Shown: positions 55,029-63,768 of the stretch, piece by piece | Numbering within the stretch: the first letter of the stretch is position 1 | Layout of the letters: the number at the start of each line of letters is the position of its first letter | DNA from: Rhodococcus sp. 4CII | GTDB lineage: Bacteria > Actinomycetota > Actinomycetes > Mycobacteriales > Mycobacteriaceae | Length of the DNA stretch: 64,000 bases | NCBI RefSeq assembly: GCF_014256275.1 | Contig: NZ_JACCFE010000002.1 | Span: 6,522,001-6,586,000, forward strand | Direction of reading: 5' to 3' | Translations under genes and position numbers: made by a program | The notes under the pieces: generated by a model | Database searches by the model: none | Seen by the model: only the letters and a program-made list of their open reading frames with translations | What the model was told of the DNA's origin: nothing

Positions 55029-56321
55029 TCAGCTCTGGGTGGAGGTCCGTGCGGCAGCAAGCATTCCGGTTGTGATCTTCCGCACGTCCTCGCTGGTGCA
55101 CACATACGGCGGCATCGCGTAGATCAGATTCCGGAACGGCCGCAACCAGACGCCGGCCGCCACCGCGGCGTCGGTCGCGAACCGCATGTCGACGGGTTCG
55201 GCGAGTTCGATCACCCCGATCGCGCCGAGCACCCGGACGTCCCGGACGCCGGGGAGTTCCCGCGCCGGTGCGAGACCCGATTCGAGTTCGCGGCGCACGT
55301 TCGCGACCTCGCCTCGCCAGTCGCGCGACAGCAGGAGTTCGATCGACGCCACCGCGACCGCGCAGGCGAGCGGATTGGCCATGAACGTGGGCCCGTGCAT
55401 CAGACCACCCGCCTCGCCGGCGCTGATGGTCTCCGCCACGTCGGTGGAGCAGAGTGTCGCCGCGAGCGTCATGTAACCGCCGGTGAGGGCTTTGCCGACG
55501 CACATGATGTCGGGGCCGACGCCGGCGTGGTCCGCGGCGAACAGCTCGCCGGTGCGGCCGAAACCGGTCGCGATCTCGTCGAACACCAGCAGAAGTTCGT
55601 GCTCGTCGCAGATCCGCCGCAGCTCCGACAGGTACCGGGGGTCGTGGAACCGCATGCCGCCGGCGCCCTGCACCACCGGCTCCACGATGACCGCCGCCAG
55701 TTCGCCGGCATGCGCTGCCACCAGGCGCTCGAACTCCGCGACGTACTGCGCGTCGAAGTCGCGCGGCGGCGGTCCCGCGAAGACCTGCCGGGCCAGGACG
55801 TCCGTCCACAGGGAGTGCATGCCGCCGTCCGGGTCGCAGACGCTCATCGGCGCGAACGTGTCGCCGTGGTAGCCGCCGCGCCAGGTGAGCAGCCGATGCC
55901 GCTCCGGTCTGCCGCGACTGCGCCAGTACTGCAGGCACATCTTCACGGCGACCTCGACGGACACCGAACCGGAATCGGCGAGGAACACCGTGTCCAGGCC
56001 GTCCGGGGTGATCTCCACGAGCAGCTGGGCCAGTCGCGCGGCAGGTTCGTGGGTGAGCCCGCCGAACATCACGTGACTCATTCGCCCGAGCTGCGCGGTC
56101 GCCGCGGCGTCGAGGACGGGATGCCGGTAGCCGTGGACGGCGGCCCACCACGAACTCATGCCGTCGACGAGTTCGCGACCGTCGGCGAGGGTCAGGCGCG
56201 TCCCGCACGCCTCGGTCACCACGAGCGGGGTGGTCGAGGCGGGGAACGCGCCGTACGGATGCCAGAGCAGCGAGGCGTCGAGGGACGTGATGTCGTCGGC
56301 GGAGAGGCTCGGAGAGGTCAC
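55029..56321 (-). CDS. bioA: Adenosylmethionine-8-amino-7-oxononanoate aminotransferase BioA
   Basis: BioA makes 7,8-diaminopelargonate using S-adenosylmethionine as amino donor. The 430-residue PLP enzyme has LLWHPYGAF near the start, SSWWAAVHGYRHP, VFLADSGSVSVEVAVKMCLQYW (key residues DSGSVSVEVA), the Asp of LVFDEIATGFGRTG and the PLP lysine in CVGKALTGGYM. GTG 56321 gives the family's usual N-terminus. It is divergent from bioF-bioD, with a BioQ-type operator between them. Confidence 0.94.
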   Translation of the reverse strand: MTSPSLSADDITSLDASLLWHPYGAFPASTTPLVVTEACGTRLTLADGRELVDGMSSWWAAVHGYRHPVLDAAATAQLGRMSHVMFGGLTHEPAARLAQLLVEITPDGLDTVFLADSGSVSVEVAVKMCLQYWRSRGRPERHRLLTWRGGYHGDTFAPMSVCDPDGGMHSLWTDVLARQVFAGPPPRDFDAQYVAEFERLVAAHAGELAAVIVEPVVQGAGGMRFHDPRYLSELRRICDEHELLLVFDEIATGFGRTGELFAADHAGVGPDIMCVGKALTGGYMTLAATLCSTDVAETISAGEAGGLMHGPTFMANPLACAVAVASIELLLSRDWRGEVANVRRELESGLAPARELPGVRDVRVLGAIGVIELAEPVDMRFATDAAVAAGVWLRPFRNLIYAMPPYVCTSEDVRKITTGMLAAARTSTQS

Positions 56322-56364
56322 GGTCTCGACCCTAGCCACCCGATGAAAAGCGGGCCCACCCGGG

Positions 56365-56379
56365 TTGAACACCGTTCAA
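56365..56379. promoter_or_regulatory. BioQ-type operator between bioA and bioF
   Basis: TTGAAC-ACC-GTTCAA is a perfect 15-bp palindrome in the 78-bp divergent gap. It fits the TGAAC-N3-GTT core bound by the TetR-type biotin regulator BioQ in corynebacteria and mycobacteria. Its central place would allow control of both directions. No bioQ gene is in the window. Confidence 0.75.
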
Positions 56380-56399
56380 GTTCGGGTATCGTGCCGAAC

Positions 56400-57542
56400 G
56401 TGAGTACCAACCGCACCTTCACCACCTGGCTCGACGACGTCGAGGACCGGCGGCGCGCCGCGGGGCTGCGCCGCGAGCTGCGTCCCCGCACGCCCGGCAA
56501 CGCGCTCATCGACCTGGCGTCCAACGACTACCTCGGGCTCGTTCGGCACCCGGAGGTGCTGCACGGCGCGATGACCGCACTCCGCCGCTGGGGCGCGGGG
56601 GCCACCGGCTCGCGTCTGGTCACGGGATCGACCACCGAGCACGAACTGCTCGAATCGGAACTCGCCGAGTTCGTCGGCGCCGAGGCCGGGCTGGTGTTCT
56701 CCTCCGGATACACCGCGAATCTCGGTGCCGTCACCGCACTGTCCGGCGCCGGGTCACTGATCGTCTCCGATGCGGGCAGCCACGCCTCGCTCGTCGACGC
56801 CTGCCGGCTGTCCCGGGCCCGGGTGGCCGTCGCACCGCACTCCGATCTCGACTTCGTCCGCAGTGCTCTGGCCACCCGGCCGGAGGAGCGGGCGCTGGTC
56901 GTCACCGATTCGGTGTTCAGTGCGGACGGCGATCTGGCACCGCTCGTCGCACTCCACCGGGTGTGCCGCGAGCACGGCGCGTTCCTCGTCGTGGACGAGG
57001 CGCACGGAGTAGGAGTCCGCGGCGCAGGGGGACGCGGACTCGTGCACGAGGTGGGGCTCGCGGGCGAACCCGACATCGTCGTCACCGCCACGCTGTCGAA
57101 GTCGCTGGCCAGCCAGGGCGGCGCGGTGCTGGCGTCGGAGAAGGTCCGCGCGCATCTCGTCGACGCCGCGCGCACGTTCATCTTCGACACCGGACTGGCC
57201 CCGGCGGCCGTCGGGGCGGCGCGGGCGGCCCTCGGCGTGCTGCGGCGCGAACCCCACCGTGCACAGTCCGTCCTGGACCGCGCGCAGGATCTGGCCCGAT
57301 TCACCGGTGCCGGAACCCCCGAGTCCGCCGTGGTCTCCGTGATCCTCGGCGACCCGCAGCGTGCCGTCGACGCGGCCGCCGCATGCCGCGACCAGGGGCT
57401 GCACGTCGGCTGCTTCCGGCCCCCGTCGGTGCCCGAGGGCACGTCGCGTCTGCGGCTCACCGCCCGGGCGACGCTCGATCAGGACGAACTCGCGCGGATC
57501 GAGACCGTGCTCACGGACGTCCTGGCGGGAGCGTCGGCATGA
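56400..57542 (+). CDS. bioF: 8-amino-7-oxononanoate synthase BioF
   Basis: BioF condenses pimeloyl thioester with L-alanine to form 8-amino-7-oxononanoate. The 380-residue PLP enzyme shows LIDLASNDYLGLVRHP (about residues 36-51), GSRLVTGSTTEHELLE, VVDEAHGVGVRG and the PLP lysine in TATLSKSLASQGG (about 233-245). GTG 56400 or the in-frame GTG 56391 may start it; neither has a Shine-Dalgarno, so a leaderless transcript is possible. Its end overlaps bioD as ATGA. Confidence 0.93.
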   Translation: MSTNRTFTTWLDDVEDRRRAAGLRRELRPRTPGNALIDLASNDYLGLVRHPEVLHGAMTALRRWGAGATGSRLVTGSTTEHELLESELAEFVGAEAGLVFSSGYTANLGAVTALSGAGSLIVSDAGSHASLVDACRLSRARVAVAPHSDLDFVRSALATRPEERALVVTDSVFSADGDLAPLVALHRVCREHGAFLVVDEAHGVGVRGAGGRGLVHEVGLAGEPDIVVTATLSKSLASQGGAVLASEKVRAHLVDAARTFIFDTGLAPAAVGAARAALGVLRREPHRAQSVLDRAQDLARFTGAGTPESAVVSVILGDPQRAVDAAAACRDQGLHVGCFRPPSVPEGTSRLRLTARATLDQDELARIETVLTDVLAGASA

Positions 57543-58258
57543 GCGTCCTGGTGATCACCGGAACGTCGACCGACGTCGGTAAGACGGTGGTCACGGCCGC
57601 GCTCGCGGCGGCGGCACGCGCAGCCGGCCTGTCCGTGGCGGTGTGCAAGCCCGCCCAGACCGGCGTCGCTCCCGGCGAACCGGGCGATCTGGCCGAGGTG
57701 ACCAGACTGTCCGGTGTCACGGCGGTCGTGGAACTCGCTCGCTACCCCGAACCACTCGCCCCCGACACCGCCGCCCGGCGCAGCGGCCTGCCGATGCTGC
57801 GCTGCGCCGACGTCGTCGAGACGGTCCGCGCCCTCGACGCCGGGCACGACCTGGTGCTCGTCGAGGGCGCGGGCGGCCTGCTGGTGCGGCTGGGGGCCGA
57901 CGGTTTCACTCTCGTCGATCTCGCGCTCGCCCTCGACGCTCCGGCCGTCGTGGTCGCCGCCGCCGGGCTCGGCACCCTCAACCACACCGACCTCACGATC
58001 CGGGCGCTGTCGGCGGCCGGCCTGGTCTGCGCCGGCACGGTGATCGGGTCGTGGCCGGACGATCCGGACCTCGCCGAGCGGTGCAATCTCGCGGACCTGC
58101 CCGCGGTGACCGGAATCGACATCGCCGGCTCGGTGCCCGCGGGCAGCGGACGCCTCGACGCGGCGTCGTTCGGTGCGGCCGCGTCCACCTGGTTCGACGC
58201 GACCTGGCTGACGGCGACGGTCACCGCGCGCCGATCCGCGGGCGTCAGGATTCCCTGA
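57539..58258 (+). CDS. bioD: Dethiobiotin synthetase BioD
   Basis: BioD closes the ureido ring of dethiobiotin with ATP and CO2. The 239-residue protein has the P-loop VITGTSTDVGKTVVTAAL (residues 5-22), CKPAQTG (about 36-42) and VEGAGGLLVRLG (about 109-120). ATG 57539 overlaps the bioF stop. bioB, needed for the last step, does not follow; a convergent VOC-fold gene overlaps the bioD end by 14 bp. Confidence 0.94.
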   Translation: MSVLVITGTSTDVGKTVVTAALAAAARAAGLSVAVCKPAQTGVAPGEPGDLAEVTRLSGVTAVVELARYPEPLAPDTAARRSGLPMLRCADVVETVRALDAGHDLVLVEGAGGLLVRLGADGFTLVDLALALDAPAVVVAAAGLGTLNHTDLTIRALSAAGLVCAGTVIGSWPDDPDLAERCNLADLPAVTGIDIAGSVPAGSGRLDAASFGAAASTWFDATWLTATVTARRSAGVRIP

Positions 58259-58619
58259 GCACCGACAGCACGTTGCCCGCGGGGTCGGTGAACCAGGCGA
58301 TATCGGGACCGTGGCCGCGCATGATCCCCTTGTCGTCCTGGTCGAATCCGTCGTATCGCAGGAACCGGATTCCGCGCTCGGTGAGGGCGTCGACGGTCTT
58401 GTCGACGTCGTCCACGGCGAAGTTCAGGATGGTGAACGATGCCGGCGTGTGATCGGGTTTCGGGTAGATCAGCACCACCGGACCCTGGGGGAGATGCAGG
58501 CCGAGCAGACCCATCTTCTCCTCGGTGACCTCGAGTCCCAGGGTGTCGGAGTAGAAGGATTTGGCCGCGGCGATGTCGTCGACGGCGAATCCGCTGAATG
58601 CTCTCGCATGATTCAACAT
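58245..58619 (-). CDS. VOC-superfamily (glyoxalase-like) protein
   Basis: The 124-residue protein has the vicinal oxygen chelate fold: FSGFAVDDIAAAKSFYSDTLGLEV at the start in shortened form (key FSGFAVDDI and FYSDTLGLEV) and DIAWFTDPAGNVLSVL at the end. Such proteins act as glyoxalases, dioxygenases or antibiotic-binding proteins; the substrate is unknown. ATG 58619. It lies 22 bp downstream of a second VOC gene, and its 3' end overlaps bioD by 14 bp. Confidence 0.82.
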   Translation of the reverse strand: MLNHARAFSGFAVDDIAAAKSFYSDTLGLEVTEEKMGLLGLHLPQGPVVLIYPKPDHTPASFTILNFAVDDVDKTVDALTERGIRFLRYDGFDQDDKGIMRGHGPDIAWFTDPAGNVLSVLRES

Positions 58620-58641
58620 GTGTGGTCTCTTTTCGTGAGGG

Positions 58642-59028
58642 TCAGGACATCTCGGCGCGCGCCCGGGCGCTGAGCTCGATGATCTGGACGTAGTTGCCGT
58701 CGGGATCGACGGCGGTGCCGAACCAGCTGCCGTCGCGGTCTTCGAGCGGGGACAGCCACGTGGCACCGAGGTCGTCGAGGCGACCGGCCGCGGCGCGGGC
58801 GTCGGTGACCTCCACGTTGAGGAGGACGCGTCCCGGTTCGGGATTCGTGTCACCTACGTCGTCGCGCCGGTCGAGCATGATGTAGAAGCCGTCGAAGTCG
58901 AGGACGTCGTAGCCCGGTTCGGCGGGGGTCCGTTCGACCTTCGGCGCGAACGCCGCGGTGTACCAGTCCCGCAGCCGTTCGGGGTGTGTGCTGGCGAGCA
59001 GGATGCTTCCGATCGTGGCGTCGGCCAT
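58642..59028 (-). CDS. VOC-superfamily protein
   Basis: The 128-residue product has the VOC pattern LASTHPERLRDWYTAAF (about residues 11-27), FYIMLDRRDDV and a C-terminal SWFGTAVDPDGNYVQIIEL (about 101-119). It is only distantly similar to its downstream neighbour, so the pair is not a recent duplication. ATG 59028 follows GGAGGAC. The function cannot be assigned from sequence. Confidence 0.82.
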   Translation of the reverse strand: MADATIGSILLASTHPERLRDWYTAAFAPKVERTPAEPGYDVLDFDGFYIMLDRRDDVGDTNPEPGRVLLNVEVTDARAAAGRLDDLGATWLSPLEDRDGSWFGTAVDPDGNYVQIIELSARARAEMS

Positions 59029-59100
59029 GATGTCCTCCGGGTGGGTTCGTTGGCGGTCGTCCTACAGGTATCGACTCGGCGGCCCACCAAAAGTCATCGA

Positions 59101-59148
59101 CGGACTCTGCACGTCATCGACACGTCGGACTCTGCACGTCATCGACAC
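59101..59148. repeat. Tandem 23-bp direct repeat
   Basis: The 23-bp unit beginning CGGACTCTGCACGTCATCG and ending ACAC occurs at 59101-59123 and again, identical, at 59126-59148, a 25-bp period. GGCGGCCCACC (59080-59090) and GGCGGCCCGCC (59153-59163) flank it. It lies in the 241-bp gap between the divergent VOC and Sdh operons, where promoters for both must be. Confidence 0.75.
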
Positions 59149-59269
59149 ACGCGGCGGCCCGCCGAAATTCGTAGCGGCGAGTTGGGGGCCGAAATGTGCG
59201 CGAGGCACCCGGCATGTCGGTAGTGTGATTCGTGTCACGGCGTCATCCGGCTGGGTTGGGAGGGGTCAC

Positions 59270-59554
59270 ATGTCGACCTCCGAAATGCTCGAATTGAATC
59301 GCACCATCGACCGCCTTCGGCGCGCTGTCGGTTCGTTGCAAACGATGTACGGCGACGCCGCATCCGTGCGGCGACTGAGCAACGATCTGGAGCGCCTCGA
59401 GATCGACGCGCGCGACCTCGACTCGTCGCCACCGAACGTCGTCCACCGCGAACCGGTGGAGCGAATCAAGGTGTCGGACACCCCGTACGACGCGTCGATG
59501 TGGCTCGGTGTCGACGACGAGGGGCTGGGCGGGCTCCACTACGAGCGCGGATGA
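59270..59554 (+). CDS. Small protein at the head of the Sdh1 operon (Rv0250c-like)
   Basis: The 94-residue product has a helical, leucine-zipper-like N-terminal half (EMLELNRTIDRLRRAVGSLQ, residues 5-24; then RLSNDLERLEIDARDL). A polar C-terminal half ends VDDEGLGGLHYERG. ATG 59270 follows GGGAGGGG. Rv0250c (97 residues) holds the same place ahead of the membrane subunit of mycobacterial Sdh1, so it may be an accessory subunit or assembly factor. Its stop overlaps the next gene as ATGA. Confidence 0.75.
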   Translation: MSTSEMLELNRTIDRLRRAVGSLQTMYGDAASVRRLSNDLERLEIDARDLDSSPPNVVHREPVERIKVSDTPYDASMWLGVDDEGLGGLHYERG

Positions 59555-60375
59555 GCGCGCCGCCGAAGAATCCCGAAAGTGCCGGCGTCGGGTCGCCGAC
59601 GCGTGCCCGGATCGCGGAACGCACCCTCCGCACCGACCGGTGGTGGCTGGCCCCGCTGCTGACTGTCCTCGGCCTGTCCGTGTTCGTCGTGTACGCGTCG
59701 ATCCGGTCGTGGGTTCGCACCGCGTACTGGGTCGAGGACTACCACTATCTGACCCCGTTCTACTCGCCGTGCCTGAGCGATTCGTGCGTCCCCGGTTCGA
59801 GCGACTTCGGGACACCCATCGGCGAGTTGCCGATGATCATCCCGCTCGGGTTCCTGGTGCTGCCGTTCCTGCTCGGATTCCGGCTCACTTGCTACTACTA
59901 CCGCAAGGCCTACTACCGGTCCGTGTGGCTGTCGCCGCCCGCCTGCGCGGTCGCGGAACCCCACCGCACCTATACCGGTGAGACGCGCCTCCCGCTGATC
60001 GTGCAGAACGCTCACCGGTACTTCTTCTACGTCGCTCTCGTCGTCTCGCTGATCAACACCTACGACGCGATCCGCTCGTTCCACGGCGCGGACGGCGGCT
60101 TCGGGATCGGACTCGGCACCCTCATCCTGGTCTGCAACGTGATCCTGCTCTGGGCGTACACCGTGTCCTGTCATTCCTGCCGGCACGTCGTGGGTGGCAG
60201 GCTCACGCACTTCTCCAAGCACCCGATCCGGTACCGGCTGTGGACCGGGGTCGGCAAGCTGAACACCCGCCACATGCAGCTCGCCTGGACGACCCTGGCC
60301 ACGCTGATCGTCACCGACTTCTACGTGATGCTCGTGTCCAGCGGCACCATCTCCGACCTGCGCCTGATCAACTGA
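59551..60375 (+). CDS. sdhC: Succinate dehydrogenase 1 membrane subunit SdhC
   Basis: The 274-residue protein has five predicted membrane helices (about residues 32-50, 92-111, 156-172, 186-204 and 245-263). It carries Cys/His clusters unlike classical SdhC: CLSDSC at 74-79 and CHSCRH at 207-212, with further cysteines at 114, 132 and 195. In mycobacterial Sdh1 (Rv0249c family) a membrane-embedded Rieske-type iron-sulphur centre has been reported; these residues are the natural candidates for its ligands, but the exact pairing is inferred. The start overlaps the previous gene, and sdhA follows after 21 bp. Confidence 0.85.
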   Translation: MSAPPKNPESAGVGSPTRARIAERTLRTDRWWLAPLLTVLGLSVFVVYASIRSWVRTAYWVEDYHYLTPFYSPCLSDSCVPGSSDFGTPIGELPMIIPLGFLVLPFLLGFRLTCYYYRKAYYRSVWLSPPACAVAEPHRTYTGETRLPLIVQNAHRYFFYVALVVSLINTYDAIRSFHGADGGFGIGLGTLILVCNVILLWAYTVSCHSCRHVVGGRLTHFSKHPIRYRLWTGVGKLNTRHMQLAWTTLATLIVTDFYVMLVSSGTISDLRLIN

Positions 60376-60396
60376 CTTCACCGACGAGGGAGTGGA

Positions 60397-62331
60397 ATGA
60401 CGGAAGTCGAACGCCACCAGTACGACGTCGTGGTCATCGGTGCCGGTGGCGCCGGACTGCGCGCGGTCATCGAGGCCCGGGAACAGGGCCTGTCGGTTGC
60501 CGTCGTCTGCAAGTCGCTGTTCGGCAAGGCGCACACGGTCATGGCGGAGGGCGGCTGCGCCGCCGCGATGGGAAACGCCAACGAGAAGGACACCTGGCAG
60601 ACCCATTTCCAGGACACGATGCGCGGCGGCAAGTTCCTCAACAACTGGCGGATGGCCGAACTGCACGCGCGGGAGGCGCCCGACCGGGTGTGGGAACTCG
60701 AGACGTACGGCGCGCTGTTCGACCGGACTCCCGACGGCCGGATCAGCCAGCGCAACTTCGGTGGTCACACCTATCCGCGGCTCGCGCACGTCGGCGACCG
60801 CACCGGTCTCGAACTGATCCGCACCATGCAGCAGAAGATCGTGTCGCTGCAGCAGGAGGATTTCGCCGCCAGTGGCGACTACGAGGCCCGGATCAAGATC
60901 TTCGCCGAATGCACGATCTCCGAACTCACCAAGGACGGCGACCGGATCTCGGGTGCCTTCGGATACTGGCGTGAGAGTGGACGTTTCGTCCTGTTCGAGG
61001 CGCCGGCCGTCGTGATGGCCACCGGCGGGATCGGCAAATCGTTCAAGGTGACGTCCAACTCGTGGGAGTACACCGGCGACGGTCACGCCCTCGCCCTGCG
61101 CGCCGGCGCCAACCTCATCAACATGGAATTCGTCCAGTTTCACCCCACCGGCATGGTGTGGCCGCCCAGCGTCAAGGGCATCCTCGTGACGGAGGGCGTC
61201 CGCGGTGACGGTGGTGTGCTGAAGAACTCCGAAGGCGACCGGTTCATGTTCTCGTACATCCCGCCGGTCTTCAAAGGCCAGTACGCGGAGACCGAGGAAG
61301 AGGCCGACGGCTGGTACAAGGACTCCGACAACAACCGCCGCACACCGGATCTGCTTCCCCGCGACGAGGTGGCCCGGGCCATCAACTCCGAGGTCAAGGC
61401 AGGCCGGCAGACACCGCACGGCGGCGTGTACCTCGACATCGCCTCGCGGATGCCCGCCGACGAAATCGTGCGGCGGCTGCCCTCGATGTACCACCAGTTC
61501 AAGGAACTCGCCGACGTCGACATCACGAAGGAACAGATGGAGGTCGGGCCCACCTGCCATTACGTGATGGGCGGCATCGAGGTCGACCCCGACAGCGGGT
61601 CGTCGAGCGTCGCCGGTCTGTTCGCCGCGGGGGAGTGCTCCGGCGGGATGCACGGTTCCAACCGGCTCGGCGGCAACTCGCTGTCCGACCTACTCGTGTT
61701 CGGTCGCCGTGCGGGACTGGGGGCGGCGGAGTACGTGAAGTCGTTGCAGGAACGTCCGGTCGTCTCCGCCGACGCGGTGGACGCGGCGGCCCGGATGTTG
61801 TTGTCGCCTTTCGACCCCGCGGTCGGGGAGGGTGGCACCACCGAGAATCCCTACACTCTCCACACCGAACTGCAGCAGACCATGAACGACCTCGTCGGCA
61901 TCATCCGCAAGGAAGACGAAATCGTCCGCGCCGTGGAGAAACTCACCGAGATCAAGGGCCGTATCGGGGGAGTCGAGGTCGAGGGGCACCGCCAGTTCAA
62001 CCCGGGCTGGCACCTCGCCGTCGACCTGCGGAACATGGTGCTGGTCAGCGAATGCGTCGCGCAGGCGGCGCTGCTGCGCACCGAAAGTCGCGGCGGGCAC
62101 ACCCGGGACGACCACCCGAGCATGGAATCGGAGTGGCGCAACACGCTGCTGGTGTGCAGCGTGGTCGGCGACATGTCCGCACATCCCGATTCGGTGGTCC
62201 CGGACGTCACGGTGACCCGCGAGCCTCAGGTACCGATGCGCGCAGACCTGTTGGAACTCTTCGACATCGACGAACTCGCCAAGTACTACACGGACGCCGA
62301 ACTCGCGGAACATCCGGGAAGGCAGGCCTGA
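60397..62331 (+). CDS. sdhA: Succinate dehydrogenase 1 flavoprotein subunit SdhA
   Basis: The 644-residue flavoprotein oxidises succinate to fumarate. The FAD Rossmann motif is VVVIGAGGAGLRAVIEAREQ (residues 11-30, exactly 20), and the FAD-linking histidine is His46 in KAHTVMAEGG. The capping domain and active-site region include MEFVQFHPTGMV, TEGVRGDGGVLKN and HGSNRLGGNSLSDLLVFGRR. It corresponds to Rv0248c. ATG 60397 follows GAGGGAG, and sdhB starts 1 bp after its stop. Confidence 0.94.
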   Translation: MTEVERHQYDVVVIGAGGAGLRAVIEAREQGLSVAVVCKSLFGKAHTVMAEGGCAAAMGNANEKDTWQTHFQDTMRGGKFLNNWRMAELHAREAPDRVWELETYGALFDRTPDGRISQRNFGGHTYPRLAHVGDRTGLELIRTMQQKIVSLQQEDFAASGDYEARIKIFAECTISELTKDGDRISGAFGYWRESGRFVLFEAPAVVMATGGIGKSFKVTSNSWEYTGDGHALALRAGANLINMEFVQFHPTGMVWPPSVKGILVTEGVRGDGGVLKNSEGDRFMFSYIPPVFKGQYAETEEEADGWYKDSDNNRRTPDLLPRDEVARAINSEVKAGRQTPHGGVYLDIASRMPADEIVRRLPSMYHQFKELADVDITKEQMEVGPTCHYVMGGIEVDPDSGSSSVAGLFAAGECSGGMHGSNRLGGNSLSDLLVFGRRAGLGAAEYVKSLQERPVVSADAVDAAARMLLSPFDPAVGEGGTTENPYTLHTELQQTMNDLVGIIRKEDEIVRAVEKLTEIKGRIGGVEVEGHRQFNPGWHLAVDLRNMVLVSECVAQAALLRTESRGGHTRDDHPSMESEWRNTLLVCSVVGDMSAHPDSVVPDVTVTREPQVPMRADLLELFDIDELAKYYTDAELAEHPGRQA

Positions 62332-62332
62332 G

Positions 62333-63082
62333 ATGGGTTACGACGCACGGTTCCGGGTGTGGCGCGGCGACGCCGACGGCGGTGCCCTGCAGGACTACTC
62401 CATTCCCGTCAACGAGGGTGAGGTGGTGCTCGACATCATCCACCGGTTGCAGGCCACTCAGGCCCCGGATCTGGCGGTGCGGTGGAACTGCAAGGCGGGC
62501 AAATGCGGGTCGTGTTCCGCGGAGATCAACGGGCGGCCACGGCTGATGTGCATGACGCGGATGTCGACGTTCACGGAGGACGAGGTTGTCACGGTGACGC
62601 CGCTGCGGGCGTTCCCGGTCATCCGGGACCTCGTCACGGACGTGTCGTTCAACTACGAGAAGGCCCGGGAAATCCCGTCGTTCACCCCGCCGCCGGGGCT
62701 CGGGCCGGGCGAGTACCGGATGCAGCAGGTCGACGTCGAGCGGTCGCAGGAGTTCCGCAAGTGCATCGAGTGTTTCCTGTGTCAGAACACGTGCCATGTC
62801 GTCCGTGATCACGACGACAACAAGCCGGCGTTCTCCGGTCCCCGCTTCTTCATCCGCGTCGCGGAACTGGAGATGCATCCACTCGACACGGCCGACCGTC
62901 GTGACGCGGCGCAGGAAGATTTCGGTCTCGGGCTCTGCAATATCACCAAGTGCTGCACCGAGGTGTGCCCGGAGGGGATCAAGATCACCGACAACGCGAT
63001 CATTCCGATGAAGGAGCGGGTGGTCGACCGCCGGTACGACCCGCTCGTCTGGTTGGGCAACAAGCTCTTTCGCCGCGGTTAG
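62333..63082 (+). CDS. sdhB: Succinate dehydrogenase 1 iron-sulphur subunit SdhB
   Basis: The 249-residue subunit carries electrons from FAD to the membrane part. The [2Fe-2S] ligands lie in CKAGKCGSC with a further Cys in RLMC (about residues 50-75). The [4Fe-4S] and [3Fe-4S] ligands lie in CIECFLCQNTC (about 144-154) and CCTEVCP (about 206-212). It corresponds to Rv0247c. ATG 62333 begins one base after the sdhA stop. The gene converges on the hydroxylase-like gene, 14 bp away. Confidence 0.94.
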   Translation: MGYDARFRVWRGDADGGALQDYSIPVNEGEVVLDIIHRLQATQAPDLAVRWNCKAGKCGSCSAEINGRPRLMCMTRMSTFTEDEVVTVTPLRAFPVIRDLVTDVSFNYEKAREIPSFTPPPGLGPGEYRMQQVDVERSQEFRKCIECFLCQNTCHVVRDHDDNKPAFSGPRFFIRVAELEMHPLDTADRRDAAQEDFGLGLCNITKCCTEVCPEGIKITDNAIIPMKERVVDRRYDPLVWLGNKLFRRG

Positions 63083-63096
63083 CGCCGACGGGTGCG

Positions 63097-63768
63097 TCAG
63101 CGCACGGAGTGGAGGTTGCGGGCGGTGGGCGACTTCTCCACCGAGTCGGGGTCGGGGTCGGTGCCGAGGATCCGGTCGGCGGTGCCCGAGGTGGTCACCG
63201 TGAACCAGTAGTGCTCGTTCTTGTAGTGGTGGTGACGGTGGTTGCGCCAGATCGCCCGGTACAGGCGTGAGTTCGGCTTGTAGTCGCTGTGGATGAGGTA
63301 GTGCGTCCATTCGTACAGCACGCCCAGGATGCTCAGCACCACCAGGAACGTCAGTCCGAGCCCGACGCGCGGAAACGCGAGCAGCGCAGTGGCCACGAGC
63401 ACCGGGATCAACCACGTCAATGTCTGCCACGGGATGAAGATCAGCGGCACGTCGCGGGGATCGACGTGGTGCTCGCGGTGCTTCCGGGCGAGGAGCGAAT
63501 CGACGGTCAGGCCCAGGACTTTCCGGGGCTTCGAGTGCAGGATGCACACGTGGATGACCCATTCGGCGAACGGGAACACCGCCAGCATCACCACGGGAAC
63601 GACGGCGTCGGTGATCTGCCAGTCGCCGACGGCGAGGCGGGCGGTCGCCGCGGCGATCAGCATGCCGCCGATCATCCACGGGGACGGGTGGCGGCGGAAC
63701 TGGTCCGCGGCGTCGCGGAGGCTGATCGACCTGCGTTGGCGGCGATCTGCGGGAGGTGTCGTGGTCAT
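63097..63768 (-). CDS. Fatty acid hydroxylase/sterol desaturase-superfamily membrane protein
   Basis: The 223-residue protein has four membrane segments and the histidine clusters of di-iron membrane hydroxylases: EWVIHVCILH (about residues 69-78), HREHH (about 96-100), THYLIH (about 155-160) and NHRHHHYKNEHYWF (about 176-189). These enzymes hydroxylate or desaturate lipids or carotenoids; the substrate here is unknown. ATG 63768 overlaps the stop of the upstream regulator gene as ATGA, so the two are co-transcribed. Confidence 0.85.
   Translation of the reverse strand: MTTTPPADRRQRRSISLRDAADQFRRHPSPWMIGGMLIAAATARLAVGDWQITDAVVPVVMLAVFPFAEWVIHVCILHSKPRKVLGLTVDSLLARKHREHHVDPRDVPLIFIPWQTLTWLIPVLVATALLAFPRVGLGLTFLVVLSILGVLYEWTHYLIHSDYKPNSRLYRAIWRNHRHHHYKNEHYWFTVTTSGTADRILGTDPDPDSVEKSPTARNLHSVR

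Noticed and set aside
55029..58258. Complete biotin operon
   Set aside because: bioB is not present in the window; only bioA, bioF and bioD are supported.
58245..59028. The two VOC genes as a recent duplication or a two-domain glyoxalase broken by frameshift
   Set aside because: They have separate start signals, a 22-bp gap and low mutual similarity.
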